Assembly (NCBI RefSeq): GCF_006716885.1
Contig: NZ_VFPU01000001.1
Coordinates: forward strand, 1,178,001-1,242,000
Source: Ornithinimicrobium humiphilum
Lineage (GTDB): Bacteria > Actinomycetota > Actinomycetes > Actinomycetales > Dermatophilaceae
Length of the DNA: 64,000 nt
Reading direction: 5' to 3'
Below, piece after piece: positions 9,020 through 18,370 of this stretch. Under the pieces are notes generated by a model that was given only the letters and a program-made list of their open reading frames with translations, did not search any database and had not been told where the DNA came from. The position numbers were made by a program, and so were the translations under genes. How positions within the stretch are numbered: the first letter of the stretch is position 1; the number at the start of each line of letters is the position of its first letter.

Positions 9020-10390
9020 TCAGACGACGGGCTCGGGGGCGGCCAGCACCTGCCGCAGCAGCGGCGCCGTGGTGCCGACCGCGACCCGCACGACCAGCAG
9101 GCCGAGGACCAGCGCGCCCACGATCGCGGCGAGCGTGAGCGGCGAGAGCAGCAGCGCCATCCCCGCGAGCGGCAGCACGAGCAGCCCGCCCGCCGCGGCC
9201 GAGACGAGGCATACCGCCACCAGCGGCCGCAGGACGACGGCGCGGCGCGTCGACTCCAGGGCCGCACGCGGCGTGCCCAGCCGTTCGAGGGCCACGTAGA
9301 TGTCCTTGCGGTCGAAGACCTCAGCGGCGGCGTGGACGGTGATCGCGGCCGCCAGCGTGAGGAAGGACAGTGCGATGGTGAGCAGCACGCCCGTGCGCAT
9401 GTCGTCGAGCAGCATCGCGTCCGACCCGGCGGGGGCGGAGGCGGAGGCCGCGTCGGTCAGCGCCAGGCCCACGCCCACGACGACGCTCGTGAAGGACACC
9501 ATCGCCACACCGGAGACCTGCCGCCACACGGCCTTCGGGTCGTCCAGGACCGTGCGGGCCGCCAGCAGCCGGGTCACCGCGCGCGGCCCGGAGCCGCCAC
9601 GGCGCAGCCAGGAACGGGCCAGGACCCGCAGCACCCACGGGCCCACCACGCCGAGCACCGCCATGCCCATGGCGAAGACCACGAGGATCACCGCGATCGC
9701 GGCGATCAGCGAGCCCAGCGAGCCCGCGAGGTTGGCGAGGACGTAGCCGGAGGCGAGGACCGCCACGGCGACCAGCGCCCGCACCCAGGAGGCCGCGGCC
9801 GGCACCTGCCGGGTGCGGACCCCCAGGGGCGTGATGGCGACCCGGCGCAGCCCGAGGGCGGAGGCGACCACCGCGGTGCCCACCAGGACCAGCACCGTCG
9901 CCAGCGCGACGGGGAAGGAGGGCACGACGGCCGCCGCGCCGATCGGGCCGCCGAGGAAGGGCACGAGCCCGACGACCGGCGACAGCGCCAGGTGACCCAC
10001 GACGCCCAGCAGGACGCCCACCGCGGCGAGCCCGCCCGCCTCCAGCACGCTGAGCCGCACCAGCAGCGAGCGCGGCGCGCCGAGCAGGCGCAGCGAGGAG
10101 AGACGGGTGTCGCGGCGACGGGTGGAGAGCCGCACCGCGGAGCCGGCCAGCGAGACGAGCGGCACCGCGAGGATGACGAGCGCGAAGAGCGCGAGCGCGG
10201 TGTAGACCCCCTGGTAGGTGGGGTCGGCGCCGGGCACCTCGTCGAGGTGGAGGAAGAACTCGGCGCCACCGGCGACCGTGAGGGTCAGGGCGGTCACGAC
10301 GGCGAAGGCCGCGACCGGCAGCAGCTGGCCGAGGCGCTCCCGGTCGTCGCCGCGGAGCAGGAGCGGGGCGAGGGTGCGCAGCGTGGTCAT
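9020..10390 (-). CDS. FtsX-type ABC transporter permease
   Basis: 456 residues, starting at the ATG that overlaps the stop of the ATPase gene (ATGA). It has about eight to ten hydrophobic segments, including VAAFAVVTALTLTV near the N-terminus, LFALVILAVPLVSLAG, a central block (VLVLVGTAVVASALGL to MAVLGVVGPWVLRVL) and a C-terminal cluster ending in LLLVLPLAG-type helices. The RDTRLSSLRLLGAPR segment is the coupling-helix motif of FtsX/MacB-type permeases. Substrates in this family include peptides, lipoproteins and antibiotics; none can be named here. Confidence 0.85.
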   Translation of the reverse strand: MTTLRTLAPLLLRGDDRERLGQLLPVAAFAVVTALTLTVAGGAEFFLHLDEVPGADPTYQGVYTALALFALVILAVPLVSLAGSAVRLSTRRRDTRLSSLRLLGAPRSLLVRLSVLEAGGLAAVGVLLGVVGHLALSPVVGLVPFLGGPIGAAAVVPSFPVALATVLVLVGTAVVASALGLRRVAITPLGVRTRQVPAAASWVRALVAVAVLASGYVLANLAGSLGSLIAAIAVILVVFAMGMAVLGVVGPWVLRVLARSWLRRGGSGPRAVTRLLAARTVLDDPKAVWRQVSGVAMVSFTSVVVGVGLALTDAASASAPAGSDAMLLDDMRTGVLLTIALSFLTLAAAITVHAAAEVFDRKDIYVALERLGTPRAALESTRRAVVLRPLVAVCLVSAAAGGLLVLPLAGMALLLSPLTLAAIVGALVLGLLVVRVAVGTTAPLLRQVLAAPEPVV

Positions 10391-11142
10391 CGCAGGCTCT
10401 CCTCGCGCACGACCAGGCCGTCGGACAGGTGCAGGACGCGGTCGCAGGTGCCCGCGACGCCCGGGTCGTGCGTGACGACGACGAGCGTGCGCCCCCGGTC
10501 GCGGGTGCTGGCCAGCAGCGCGGCCATCACCTCGGTGGAGGTCGCGGAGTCGAGCGCGCCCGTGGGCTCGTCGGCGAAGACGACCACCGGGTCGGCGACC
10601 TGCGCCCGGGCGATCGCCACCCGCTGCTGCTGGCCGCCGGAGAGCTGGCCGATGCGCCGCTCCTCCAGCCCCGCCAGGCCGAGGGCGGCCATCGAGGCGG
10701 CCGCCCTGGCCGTCGCCGCGGAGCGGTCCGTGCCGCCGAGGAGCAGCGGCAGCGCGACGTTCTCCACCGCGGTCAGGTCCGGCAGCAGCAGACCCTGCTG
10801 GAAGATGAAGCCGAAGCTGCGCAGCCGGACGGCGGCCCGCTCCTCGGCGTCGAGGCCGCTGAGGTCCTGGCGTCCGTGCCGCGGGTCGTCGAGGACGACC
10901 GAGCCGGAGTCGGGGGAGATCACGCCGGCCAGGCAGTGCAGCAGGGTGCTCTTGCCCGAGCCGGAGGCTCCCATGACGGCGACCGCCTCGCCCGGGAAGA
11001 GGTCGAGGCCGACGCCGCCGAGGGCGAGCGTGGGGCCGTAGGTCTTGGTCAGCGCGCGGGCCGAGAGGGCCGGAGCGGCCGTCGTGCGGGACGGTCCGGC
11101 GGGGGTCGGGTGCGGGGCGGAGCTCGGGGTCGGGTGCGTCAT
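10387..11142 (-). CDS. ABC transporter ATP-binding protein (MacB/LolD type)
   Basis: 251 residues from ATG 11142. Walker A GASGSGKST (58-66), signature LSGGQQQR, Walker B VVVFADEPTGALD and switch VVTHD are all present. The ADEPTGALD form is typical of ATPases paired with FtsX-like permeases. The first ~25 residues are Pro/Thr-rich and poorly conserved, so the real start could be a little downstream. Upstream, 140 bases separate it from the divergent kynA. Confidence 0.9.
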   Translation of the reverse strand: MTHPTPSSAPHPTPAGPSRTTAAPALSARALTKTYGPTLALGGVGLDLFPGEAVAVMGASGSGKSTLLHCLAGVISPDSGSVVLDDPRHGRQDLSGLDAEERAAVRLRSFGFIFQQGLLLPDLTAVENVALPLLLGGTDRSAATARAAASMAALGLAGLEERRIGQLSGGQQQRVAIARAQVADPVVVFADEPTGALDSATSTEVMAALLASTRDRGRTLVVVTHDPGVAGTCDRVLHLSDGLVVREESLR

Positions 11143-11268
11143 GCCATCCACCGTCGCGGGACCGACCCGCACGGCACGTCCGACCGCCGGCTGAACCTGC
11201 TCCGGCGGGGGTGCGACCACGGTCGCAGGGACACCGGCGGACCCGTCGGGGCGGGAGGGGCCGTGTGC

Positions 11269-11281
11269 CACACTCTGACCC
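11269..11281 (+). promoter_or_regulatory. Possible leaderless promoter of kynA
   Basis: CACACT at 11269-11274, seven bases before GTG 11282; a weak -10 match in the standard position seen across the window. Confidence 0.35.
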
Positions 11282-12211
11282 GTGAGCAACGCCGCCCAGG
11301 ACCGCGACGACGACCCGGTCGCACGTCATACCCGCTCGGTGCGTGACCTCGAGAGCGGGATCGAGCGCGACTTCTCCCGCAACCTCTCCTACGGCGAGTA
11401 CCTCGACCTCGGGTCGGTGCTCTCCGCGCAGCACCCGCGAGCCGTCCCGCCCCGCCACGACGAGCTGCTGTTCATCATCCAGCACCAGACGTCCGAGCTG
11501 TGGCTCAAGCTCATGCTGCACGAGCTGTCCTCGGCCCGGGACCTCATCCGCTCCGACGACCTGCAGCCGGCCCTCAAGCGCCTCGCGCGGGTCAAGCACA
11601 TCCAGCACACGCTGACCGAGCAGTGGTCGGTGCTGGCCACGATGACCCCCAGCGAGTACGCCCTCTTCCGGTCCTTCCTGGCGACCGGATCGGGCTTCCA
11701 GTCCTGGCAGTACCGCGCCGTCGAGTTCTCCCTCGGCAACAAGAACCCCGACATGCTCCGCGTCTTCGCCCACGACGAGCAGGTGCACGGCGAGCTCGAG
11801 CGGCTGCTGCACGAGCCGAGCCTCTACGACGAGGTGCTGCGCTGGCTGGCGCGGCAGGGGCACCCGGTGCCGCAGGAGGTCCTCGACCGCGACGTCACGC
11901 AGCCCTACGTCGCGCACGAGGGCGTCGTCGACCTCTTCGCGACGGTCTACGCCGACCCGGAGCGGCACTGGGTCGAGTACCACGTCGCCGAGGACCTCGT
12001 CGACGTCGAGGACAACTTCCAGGTATGGCGCTTCCGTCACCTCAAGACGGTCGAGCGCATCATCGGCTCCAAGCGCGGCACCGGCGGCTCCTCCGGCGTG
12101 CCCTTCCTCCGCCGCGCCCTCGACCTGACCTTCTTCCCCGAGCTCTACGACGTCCGCACCCGCATCCAGGACGTCACCCCCGACGGCTACCACGGAGGCG
12201 AGCCCCGATGA
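11282..12211 (+). CDS. kynA: Tryptophan 2,3-dioxygenase
   Basis: 309 residues. Haem enzyme that opens the indole ring of L-tryptophan to N-formylkynurenine, first step of the kynurenine pathway. Family blocks are intact: LSYGEYLDL, PRHDELLFIIQHQTSELWLKLMLHE near residues 60-85 (distal-site His in IQHQTSE), ATGSGFQSWQYR, and the C-terminal WRFRHLKTVERIIGSKRGTGGSSG that contains the haem-ligating His and the substrate-binding GTGGS. The kynU start overlaps the stop by ATGA, so the pair is one operon. No formamidase gene (kynB) is in the window. Confidence 0.95.
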   Translation: MSNAAQDRDDDPVARHTRSVRDLESGIERDFSRNLSYGEYLDLGSVLSAQHPRAVPPRHDELLFIIQHQTSELWLKLMLHELSSARDLIRSDDLQPALKRLARVKHIQHTLTEQWSVLATMTPSEYALFRSFLATGSGFQSWQYRAVEFSLGNKNPDMLRVFAHDEQVHGELERLLHEPSLYDEVLRWLARQGHPVPQEVLDRDVTQPYVAHEGVVDLFATVYADPERHWVEYHVAEDLVDVEDNFQVWRFRHLKTVERIIGSKRGTGGSSGVPFLRRALDLTFFPELYDVRTRIQDVTPDGYHGGEPR

Positions 12212-13482
12212 CCCAGCAGGACACCACCGTGCTCGCCACGGCGGGCGCCCCGACCCGCGCCGACGCCCTTGCCCTGGACGCCGCCGACCCGCTGGCCGCC
12301 TACACCGACCGCTTCGAGCGGGCCGAGGGTGTGGTCGCCTACTTCGACGGCAACTCCCTCGGGCGGCCCGTGGTCGGCGTCGCCGAGCGGATGGCCGAGT
12401 TCGTCCGCCAGGACTGGGGCACCCGGCTCATCCGCAGCTGGGACGAGGCCTGGATGTCGTGGCCGGAGGAGGTCGGCGAGCTCGTCGGCCGGGCCGCCCT
12501 CGGCGCCGCCCCGGGCCAGACCGTCGTCGCCGACTCGACCACGGTTCTCCTCTACAAGCTGCTGCGGGCGCTCGCCGACCACCAGCTCGCGCTGGACCCG
12601 GCGCGCACCGAGATCGTCCTCGACCGCGACAACTTCCCCTCCGACCGCTACGTCGCCGAGGGCGTGGCCGCCGAGCGTGGCATGACGCTGCGCTGGATCG
12701 ACGTCGACACCGCCGCCGGCGTGACGCCCGAGCAGGTGCGCGAGGTCGTCGGCCCGGCCACGGCCGTGGTGCTCCTGTCGCACGTGGCCTACCGTTCCGG
12801 CTGGATCGCCGACGCCGAGGCGATCACCGCGGTCGCCCACGAGGCCGGCGCGCTCGTCCTCTGGGACACCTGCCACTCCGCCGGCTCCGTACCGGTCCGC
12901 GCCGACGCCTGGGGCTGGGACGCGGCCGTCGGCTGCGACTACAAGTACCTCAACGGCGGACCCGGCGCGCCCGCCCACGCCTACCTCTCCGCCCGGCTGC
13001 ACGACATACCGACCCTGCGGCAGCCGATCCAGGGCTGGATGGGCCGGCGCGACCCGTTCGCGATGGCGCAGGGCTACCTGCCCGAGGCCGGCGTGCGGTC
13101 ATTGGTCAGCGGCACCCCGCCGGTGGTGGGCATGGTCCCGCTGCGGATGGGTCTGGAGATGCTCGAGGAGGCCGGGATCGAGGCGGTGCGCGCCAAGTCG
13201 CTGCAGCTCACCGACCTGGCCCTGGCGATCGTCGACGCCTGGCCCGCCGAGCTCGGCGTGAGCGTCGCCAGCCCGCGCGAGCACGAGCGGCGCGGCGGGC
13301 ACGTCACGCTGCGCCACCCGCAGTTCCGGGCCGTCAACCAGCAGCTGTGGGAGCGCGGCGTCATCCCGGACTTCCGCGCGCCCGACGGCCTGCGGCTGGG
13401 CCTGGCGCCGCTGTCCACCCGCTTCACCGAGGTCTGGGACGGCCTGGTCGCCGTCCGCGAGGAGCTCGAGCGCCTCTCCTGA
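12208..13482 (+). CDS. kynU: Kynureninase
   Basis: 424 residues, ATG overlapping the kynA stop. PLP-dependent enzyme of the aminotransferase class V fold, cleaving kynurenine to anthranilate and alanine. Visible: DGNSLGRP near residue 45, the cofactor Asp in LWDTCHSAGSVP, and the Schiff-base lysine Lys246 in CDYKYLNGGPG. Together with KynA it gives tryptophan catabolism to anthranilate; downstream anthranilate genes are not visible. Nineteen bases separate it from dinB, so co-transcription is possible. Confidence 0.95.
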   Translation: MTQQDTTVLATAGAPTRADALALDAADPLAAYTDRFERAEGVVAYFDGNSLGRPVVGVAERMAEFVRQDWGTRLIRSWDEAWMSWPEEVGELVGRAALGAAPGQTVVADSTTVLLYKLLRALADHQLALDPARTEIVLDRDNFPSDRYVAEGVAAERGMTLRWIDVDTAAGVTPEQVREVVGPATAVVLLSHVAYRSGWIADAEAITAVAHEAGALVLWDTCHSAGSVPVRADAWGWDAAVGCDYKYLNGGPGAPAHAYLSARLHDIPTLRQPIQGWMGRRDPFAMAQGYLPEAGVRSLVSGTPPVVGMVPLRMGLEMLEEAGIEAVRAKSLQLTDLALAIVDAWPAELGVSVASPREHERRGGHVTLRHPQFRAVNQQLWERGVIPDFRAPDGLRLGLAPLSTRFTEVWDGLVAVREELERLS

Positions 13483-13501
13483 GGCGCCGCGGGGGCCGAC
13501 C

Positions 13502-14578
13502 ATGGGCGAGCCGCGCCGCTGGGTGCTGCACGTGGACCTCGACCAGTTCATCGCGGCGGTCGAGGTGCTGCGGCGGCCCGAGCTGGCCGGCCGGCAGGTC
13601 GTCGTGGGCGGCCGCGGCGACCCCACCGAGCGGGGCGTGGTCGCCACCGCCTCCTACGAGGCGCGCGAGCTCGGCGTCGGCTCCGGTATGCCGTTGCGCG
13701 TCGCCGCGCGCAAGGCACCGGAGGCGGTCTTCCTGCCCGTCGACCACGCGGCCTACGACGCGGCCTCCGCCGAGGTGATGGCGACCCTGCGGGCCCTGCC
13801 CGACGCCCGCGTCCAGGTGCTCGGCTGGGACGAGGCCTTCGTCGGCGCGACGACCGACGACCCCGAGGCCCTCGCGCAGCGGATCCGGGCCGACGTCCTC
13901 GAGCGGACGCGGCTGCACTGCTCGGTCGGCATCGGCGACACCACCGTGCGGGCCAAGATCGCGACCGGGTTCGGCAAGCCGCGTGGCGTCTTACGGCTCA
14001 CCCGGGAGAACTGGCTGGCCGTGATGGGCGACCGCCCCGTCATCGACCTGTGGGGCGTCGGGCGCCGCATCTCCGCCCGCCTCGAGGGGCTCGGCATCGG
14101 CACGGTCCGCGAGCTGGCGCACGCCGACCCCGAGCTGCTCGCGGGGGAGTTCGGCCCGCGCATGGGTCCTTGGTACCGCCAGCTGGGCCGGGGCGAGGGT
14201 GCCTCCGAGGTCGACGACACCCCGTGGGTGGCGCGGGGCCACAGCCGGGAGCACACCTTCCAGGAGGACGTCTCCGAGCCCGAGGTCCTGCGGGACGAGG
14301 TGCGCCGGCTCGCCGCGGCCGTGCTCGACGACGTGGCGGCGGAGGGGCGCCCGGTCGTGCGGGTGGGGCTCAAGGTGCGCTACGCACCCTTCTTCACCCG
14401 CACCCACGGGCGCAAGATCCCGCCCACCTCCGACCGCGAGGAGGCGACCCGGGCGTGGCTGGCGCTCGCCGAGCGTCTCGAGCCGGGCCGGCCGGTGCGG
14501 CTGCTCGGCGTCTCCGCGGAGATGGCGATGCCGCCGGGCTCGCGGGAGGGGACGACGCCGACGAGAGCCGCCTGGTAG
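13502..14578 (+). CDS. dinB: Y-family DNA polymerase, DinB2 type
   Basis: 358 residues. Translesion polymerase with catalytic carboxylates Asp12 and Asp14 in HVDLDQF and Asp110-Glu111 in GWDEAF, helix-hairpin region DLWGVGRRISARLEGLGI, and a little-finger domain with HSREHTFQED. The opening HVDLDQFIAAVE and the GDPTE / ASYEARELGVGSGMPL segments match mycobacterial DinB2 better than E. coli Pol IV. The residue at the steric-gate position (Phe13 in E. coli) is Ile17. No recognisable beta-clamp pentapeptide was found at the C-terminus, which ends soon after the little finger. Confidence 0.9.
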   Translation: MGEPRRWVLHVDLDQFIAAVEVLRRPELAGRQVVVGGRGDPTERGVVATASYEARELGVGSGMPLRVAARKAPEAVFLPVDHAAYDAASAEVMATLRALPDARVQVLGWDEAFVGATTDDPEALAQRIRADVLERTRLHCSVGIGDTTVRAKIATGFGKPRGVLRLTRENWLAVMGDRPVIDLWGVGRRISARLEGLGIGTVRELAHADPELLAGEFGPRMGPWYRQLGRGEGASEVDDTPWVARGHSREHTFQEDVSEPEVLRDEVRRLAAAVLDDVAAEGRPVVRVGLKVRYAPFFTRTHGRKIPPTSDREEATRAWLALAERLEPGRPVRLLGVSAEMAMPPGSREGTTPTRAAW

Positions 14579-14585
14579 CGCCATC

Positions 14586-14597
14586 TACCCTGGCAGG
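14586..14597 (+). promoter_or_regulatory. Leaderless promoter of the mycothione reductase gene
   Basis: TACCCT at 14586-14591, six bases before GTG 14598; no Shine-Dalgarno. Confidence 0.55.
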
Positions 14598-16079
14598 GTG
14601 ACGGACAGCACCCACTACGACCTGGTGATCATCGGCAGCGGCTCCGGCAACTCCCTGGTCACCCCGGACCTCGAGAACAGCCGGACGGCCGTGGTGGACC
14701 GGGGCAGCGGCAGCCGCGCCTCCTTCGGCGGCACCTGCCTCAACGTGGGTTGCATCCCGACCAAGATGTTCGTCTACACCGCCGAGGTCGCCCAGACCGT
14801 GCGCGACGCCGGCCGCTTCGGCATCGACGCCACCCTCGACGGGGTGCGGTGGCGCGACGTCCGCGACCGGATCTTCGGCCGGATCGACCCCATCAGCGAC
14901 GGCGGCCTGGCCTACCGGCGCGACGCCGACCACACCGAGGCCTACCTCGGGTCGGCCCGCTTCGTGGGGGAGCGCGAGCTCGAGGTCGAGATCACCCTGC
15001 CCGGCGGCCGTCACGAGGTCGGCAGCGTCCAGCGCATCAGCGGAGACCAGGTCGTCGTCGCGACCGGCTCGCGTCCGCGCGTCCCGCAGGTGATCGCCGA
15101 CTCGGGCGTGCCGTTCTCCACCTCCGACGACGTCATGCGCATCGACGAGCTGCCGGCCAGCATGGTCATCGTCGGCGGCGGCGTCATCGCCGCGGAGTTC
15201 GCCCACGTCTTCTCGGCCCTCGGGGTGCGGGTCTCGGTCGTGACCCGCACCGGCCGCCTGCTGCGCGCGCTCGACGCCGAGCTGTCGCAGGCCTTCACCG
15301 ACCTCGCCCGGACCCGTTGGGACGTCCACACCGACGCGGAGCCGCAGGCCGTCCGCCGCGGCGGGGAGGGCGTCGAGCTCGATCTCGCCGACGGCACGGT
15401 CGTCACCGGCGAGCTGCTCCTCGTGGCCACCGGGCGCGTGCCCAACAGCGACGGCCTCGGGCTCGACGCGGCCGGGGTCCGGGTCCGCGAGGACGGCCGG
15501 GTCGAGGTCGACGAGCACGGACGCACCAGCGCCCCCGGCGTCTGGGCGCTCGGCGACGTCAGCTCGCCGCACCAGCTCAAGCACGTCGCCAACCACGAGG
15601 CCCGCGTCGTCGCGCACAACCTCGTGCACCCCGACGCGCTGCAGTCCTTCGACCACCGCTACGTCCCGGCGGCCGTCTTCACCGACCCGCAGGTCGCGAC
15701 CGTCGGCCTCACCGAGGACGAGGCCCGCGAGCGGGGCCACGACGTCACGACCAAGACCCAGCGCTACGGCGACGTCGCCTACGGCTGGGCGATGGAGGAC
15801 ACGACGGGCCTCTTCAAGGTGGTCGCCGACCGGCGCACCGGGCAGCTGCTGGGCGCGCACGCGATGGGCCCCCACTCCTCGAGCCTGATCCAGCCCCTCA
15901 TCCAGGCGCTGAGCCTGGGCGGTCCCACCGGGCCGCTCACCGTCTCCCAGCTGGCCCGGGGGCAGTACTGGATCCACCCGGCGCTGTCCGAGGTGGTCGA
16001 GAACGCCCTCCTCGGCCTGGAGGTGGCGCCCTACCGGGACGCCACCGCCGACTACGACCCCGAGGGCGAGGCGTCCTGA
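14598..16079 (+). CDS. mtr: Mycothione reductase
   Basis: 493 residues, GTG start fixed by the promoter. FAD/NAD(P)H disulfide reductase: FAD site YDLVIIGSGSGNS at residues 6-18, redox cysteines Cys47 and Cys52 in GGTCLNVGCIPTK, NAD(P) site VIVGGGVIAAEFAHVF, second FAD motif GVWALGDVSS, and the C-terminal catalytic IHPALSEVVENA. The substitution of GSGSGN for the usual GAGPGG is typical of mycothione reductases rather than lipoamide dehydrogenases. It reduces mycothiol disulfide in the cytosol, supporting an actinobacterial host. Confidence 0.9.
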   Translation: MTDSTHYDLVIIGSGSGNSLVTPDLENSRTAVVDRGSGSRASFGGTCLNVGCIPTKMFVYTAEVAQTVRDAGRFGIDATLDGVRWRDVRDRIFGRIDPISDGGLAYRRDADHTEAYLGSARFVGERELEVEITLPGGRHEVGSVQRISGDQVVVATGSRPRVPQVIADSGVPFSTSDDVMRIDELPASMVIVGGGVIAAEFAHVFSALGVRVSVVTRTGRLLRALDAELSQAFTDLARTRWDVHTDAEPQAVRRGGEGVELDLADGTVVTGELLLVATGRVPNSDGLGLDAAGVRVREDGRVEVDEHGRTSAPGVWALGDVSSPHQLKHVANHEARVVAHNLVHPDALQSFDHRYVPAAVFTDPQVATVGLTEDEARERGHDVTTKTQRYGDVAYGWAMEDTTGLFKVVADRRTGQLLGAHAMGPHSSSLIQPLIQALSLGGPTGPLTVSQLARGQYWIHPALSEVVENALLGLEVAPYRDATADYDPEGEAS

Positions 16080-16114
16080 CCGCCGCTGCTGCGGGAACGG
16101 GCAGGTCCGCCACG

Positions 16115-16127
16115 TAGCATGAGGCGC
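16115..16127 (+). promoter_or_regulatory. Leaderless promoter of ahcY
   Basis: TAGCAT at 16115-16120, seven bases before ATG 16128. An upstream in-frame ATG at 16119 overlaps the hexamer and is therefore rejected as start. Confidence 0.55.
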
Positions 16128-17639
<1,512 letters not shown>

Positions 17640-17692
17640 CCGACCCGGGCGCCAGCGCCCGACCACCCGACCGTCCAGCCCCAGGAGGAGCC

Positions 17693-18370
17693 GTGACCGC
17701 CAGCGTTCTCGTCGTCGACGACGACCAGGCCCTCGCCGAGATGCTCGGCATCGTGCTGCGCAAGGAGGGCTACGACGTGGCCACCTGCGCCGACGGCGGG
17801 CGGGCGCTGGCGATGTTCCGCGAGCTGCGGCCCGACCTGGTCCTGCTGGACGTCATGCTGCCGACCATGGACGGGATCGAGGTGGCCCGCCAGCTGCGCG
17901 TCGAGTCGGGCGTGCCGATCGTCATGCTCACGGCGCGGACCGACACCAAGGACGTCGTGGCCGGGCTGGAGGCGGGGGCCGACGACTACGTCGTCAAGCC
18001 GTTCAAGCCGCAGGAGCTCCTGGCCCGCATCCGCGCGCGCCTGCGCCGGGTCGACACCGGCAACGACGGCCGGCTGCAGGTCGGCGACGTCGTCATCGAC
18101 GTGGCCGGGCACGAGGTCACCCGCCACGGCGAGCGCATCCCACTCACGCCGCTGGAGTTCGACCTCCTCGTGGCGCTCGCGAGCAAGCCGACCCAGGTCT
18201 TCGACCGCGAGTCGCTGCTGGAGCAGGTCTGGGGCTACCGGCACGCGGGCGACACCCGCCTGGTCAACGTCCACGTGCAGCGGCTGCGGTCCAAGATCGA
18301 GAAGGACCCCGAGAACCCCCAGATCGTGGTGACCGTCCGTGGTGTCGGTTACAAGGCCGGCCACCCCTGA
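17693..18370 (+). CDS. mtrA: DNA-binding response regulator MtrA
   Basis: 225 residues, GTG start with a strong AGGAGG about five bases upstream. OmpR/PhoB family: receiver domain with acidic pocket VVDDD, phosphoacceptor Asp53 in LVLLDVMLP, Lys in VVKPFKP, and a C-terminal winged helix (about 128-222) with the recognition segment RLVNVHVQRLRSKIE. It partners MtrB and LpqB. In mycobacteria MtrA controls cell division, wall hydrolases and dnaA; the same synteny here supports orthology. Confidence 0.97.
   Translation: MTASVLVVDDDQALAEMLGIVLRKEGYDVATCADGGRALAMFRELRPDLVLLDVMLPTMDGIEVARQLRVESGVPIVMLTARTDTKDVVAGLEAGADDYVVKPFKPQELLARIRARLRRVDTGNDGRLQVGDVVIDVAGHEVTRHGERIPLTPLEFDLLVALASKPTQVFDRESLLEQVWGYRHAGDTRLVNVHVQRLRSKIEKDPENPQIVVTVRGVGYKAGHP

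Noticed and set aside
9020..12193. Fusion of permease, ATPase and further N-terminal sequence on the minus strand
   Set aside because: The open frame continues upstream only because of base composition; ATG 10390 overlapping the ATPase stop is the natural permease start, and the upstream part lies opposite kynA.
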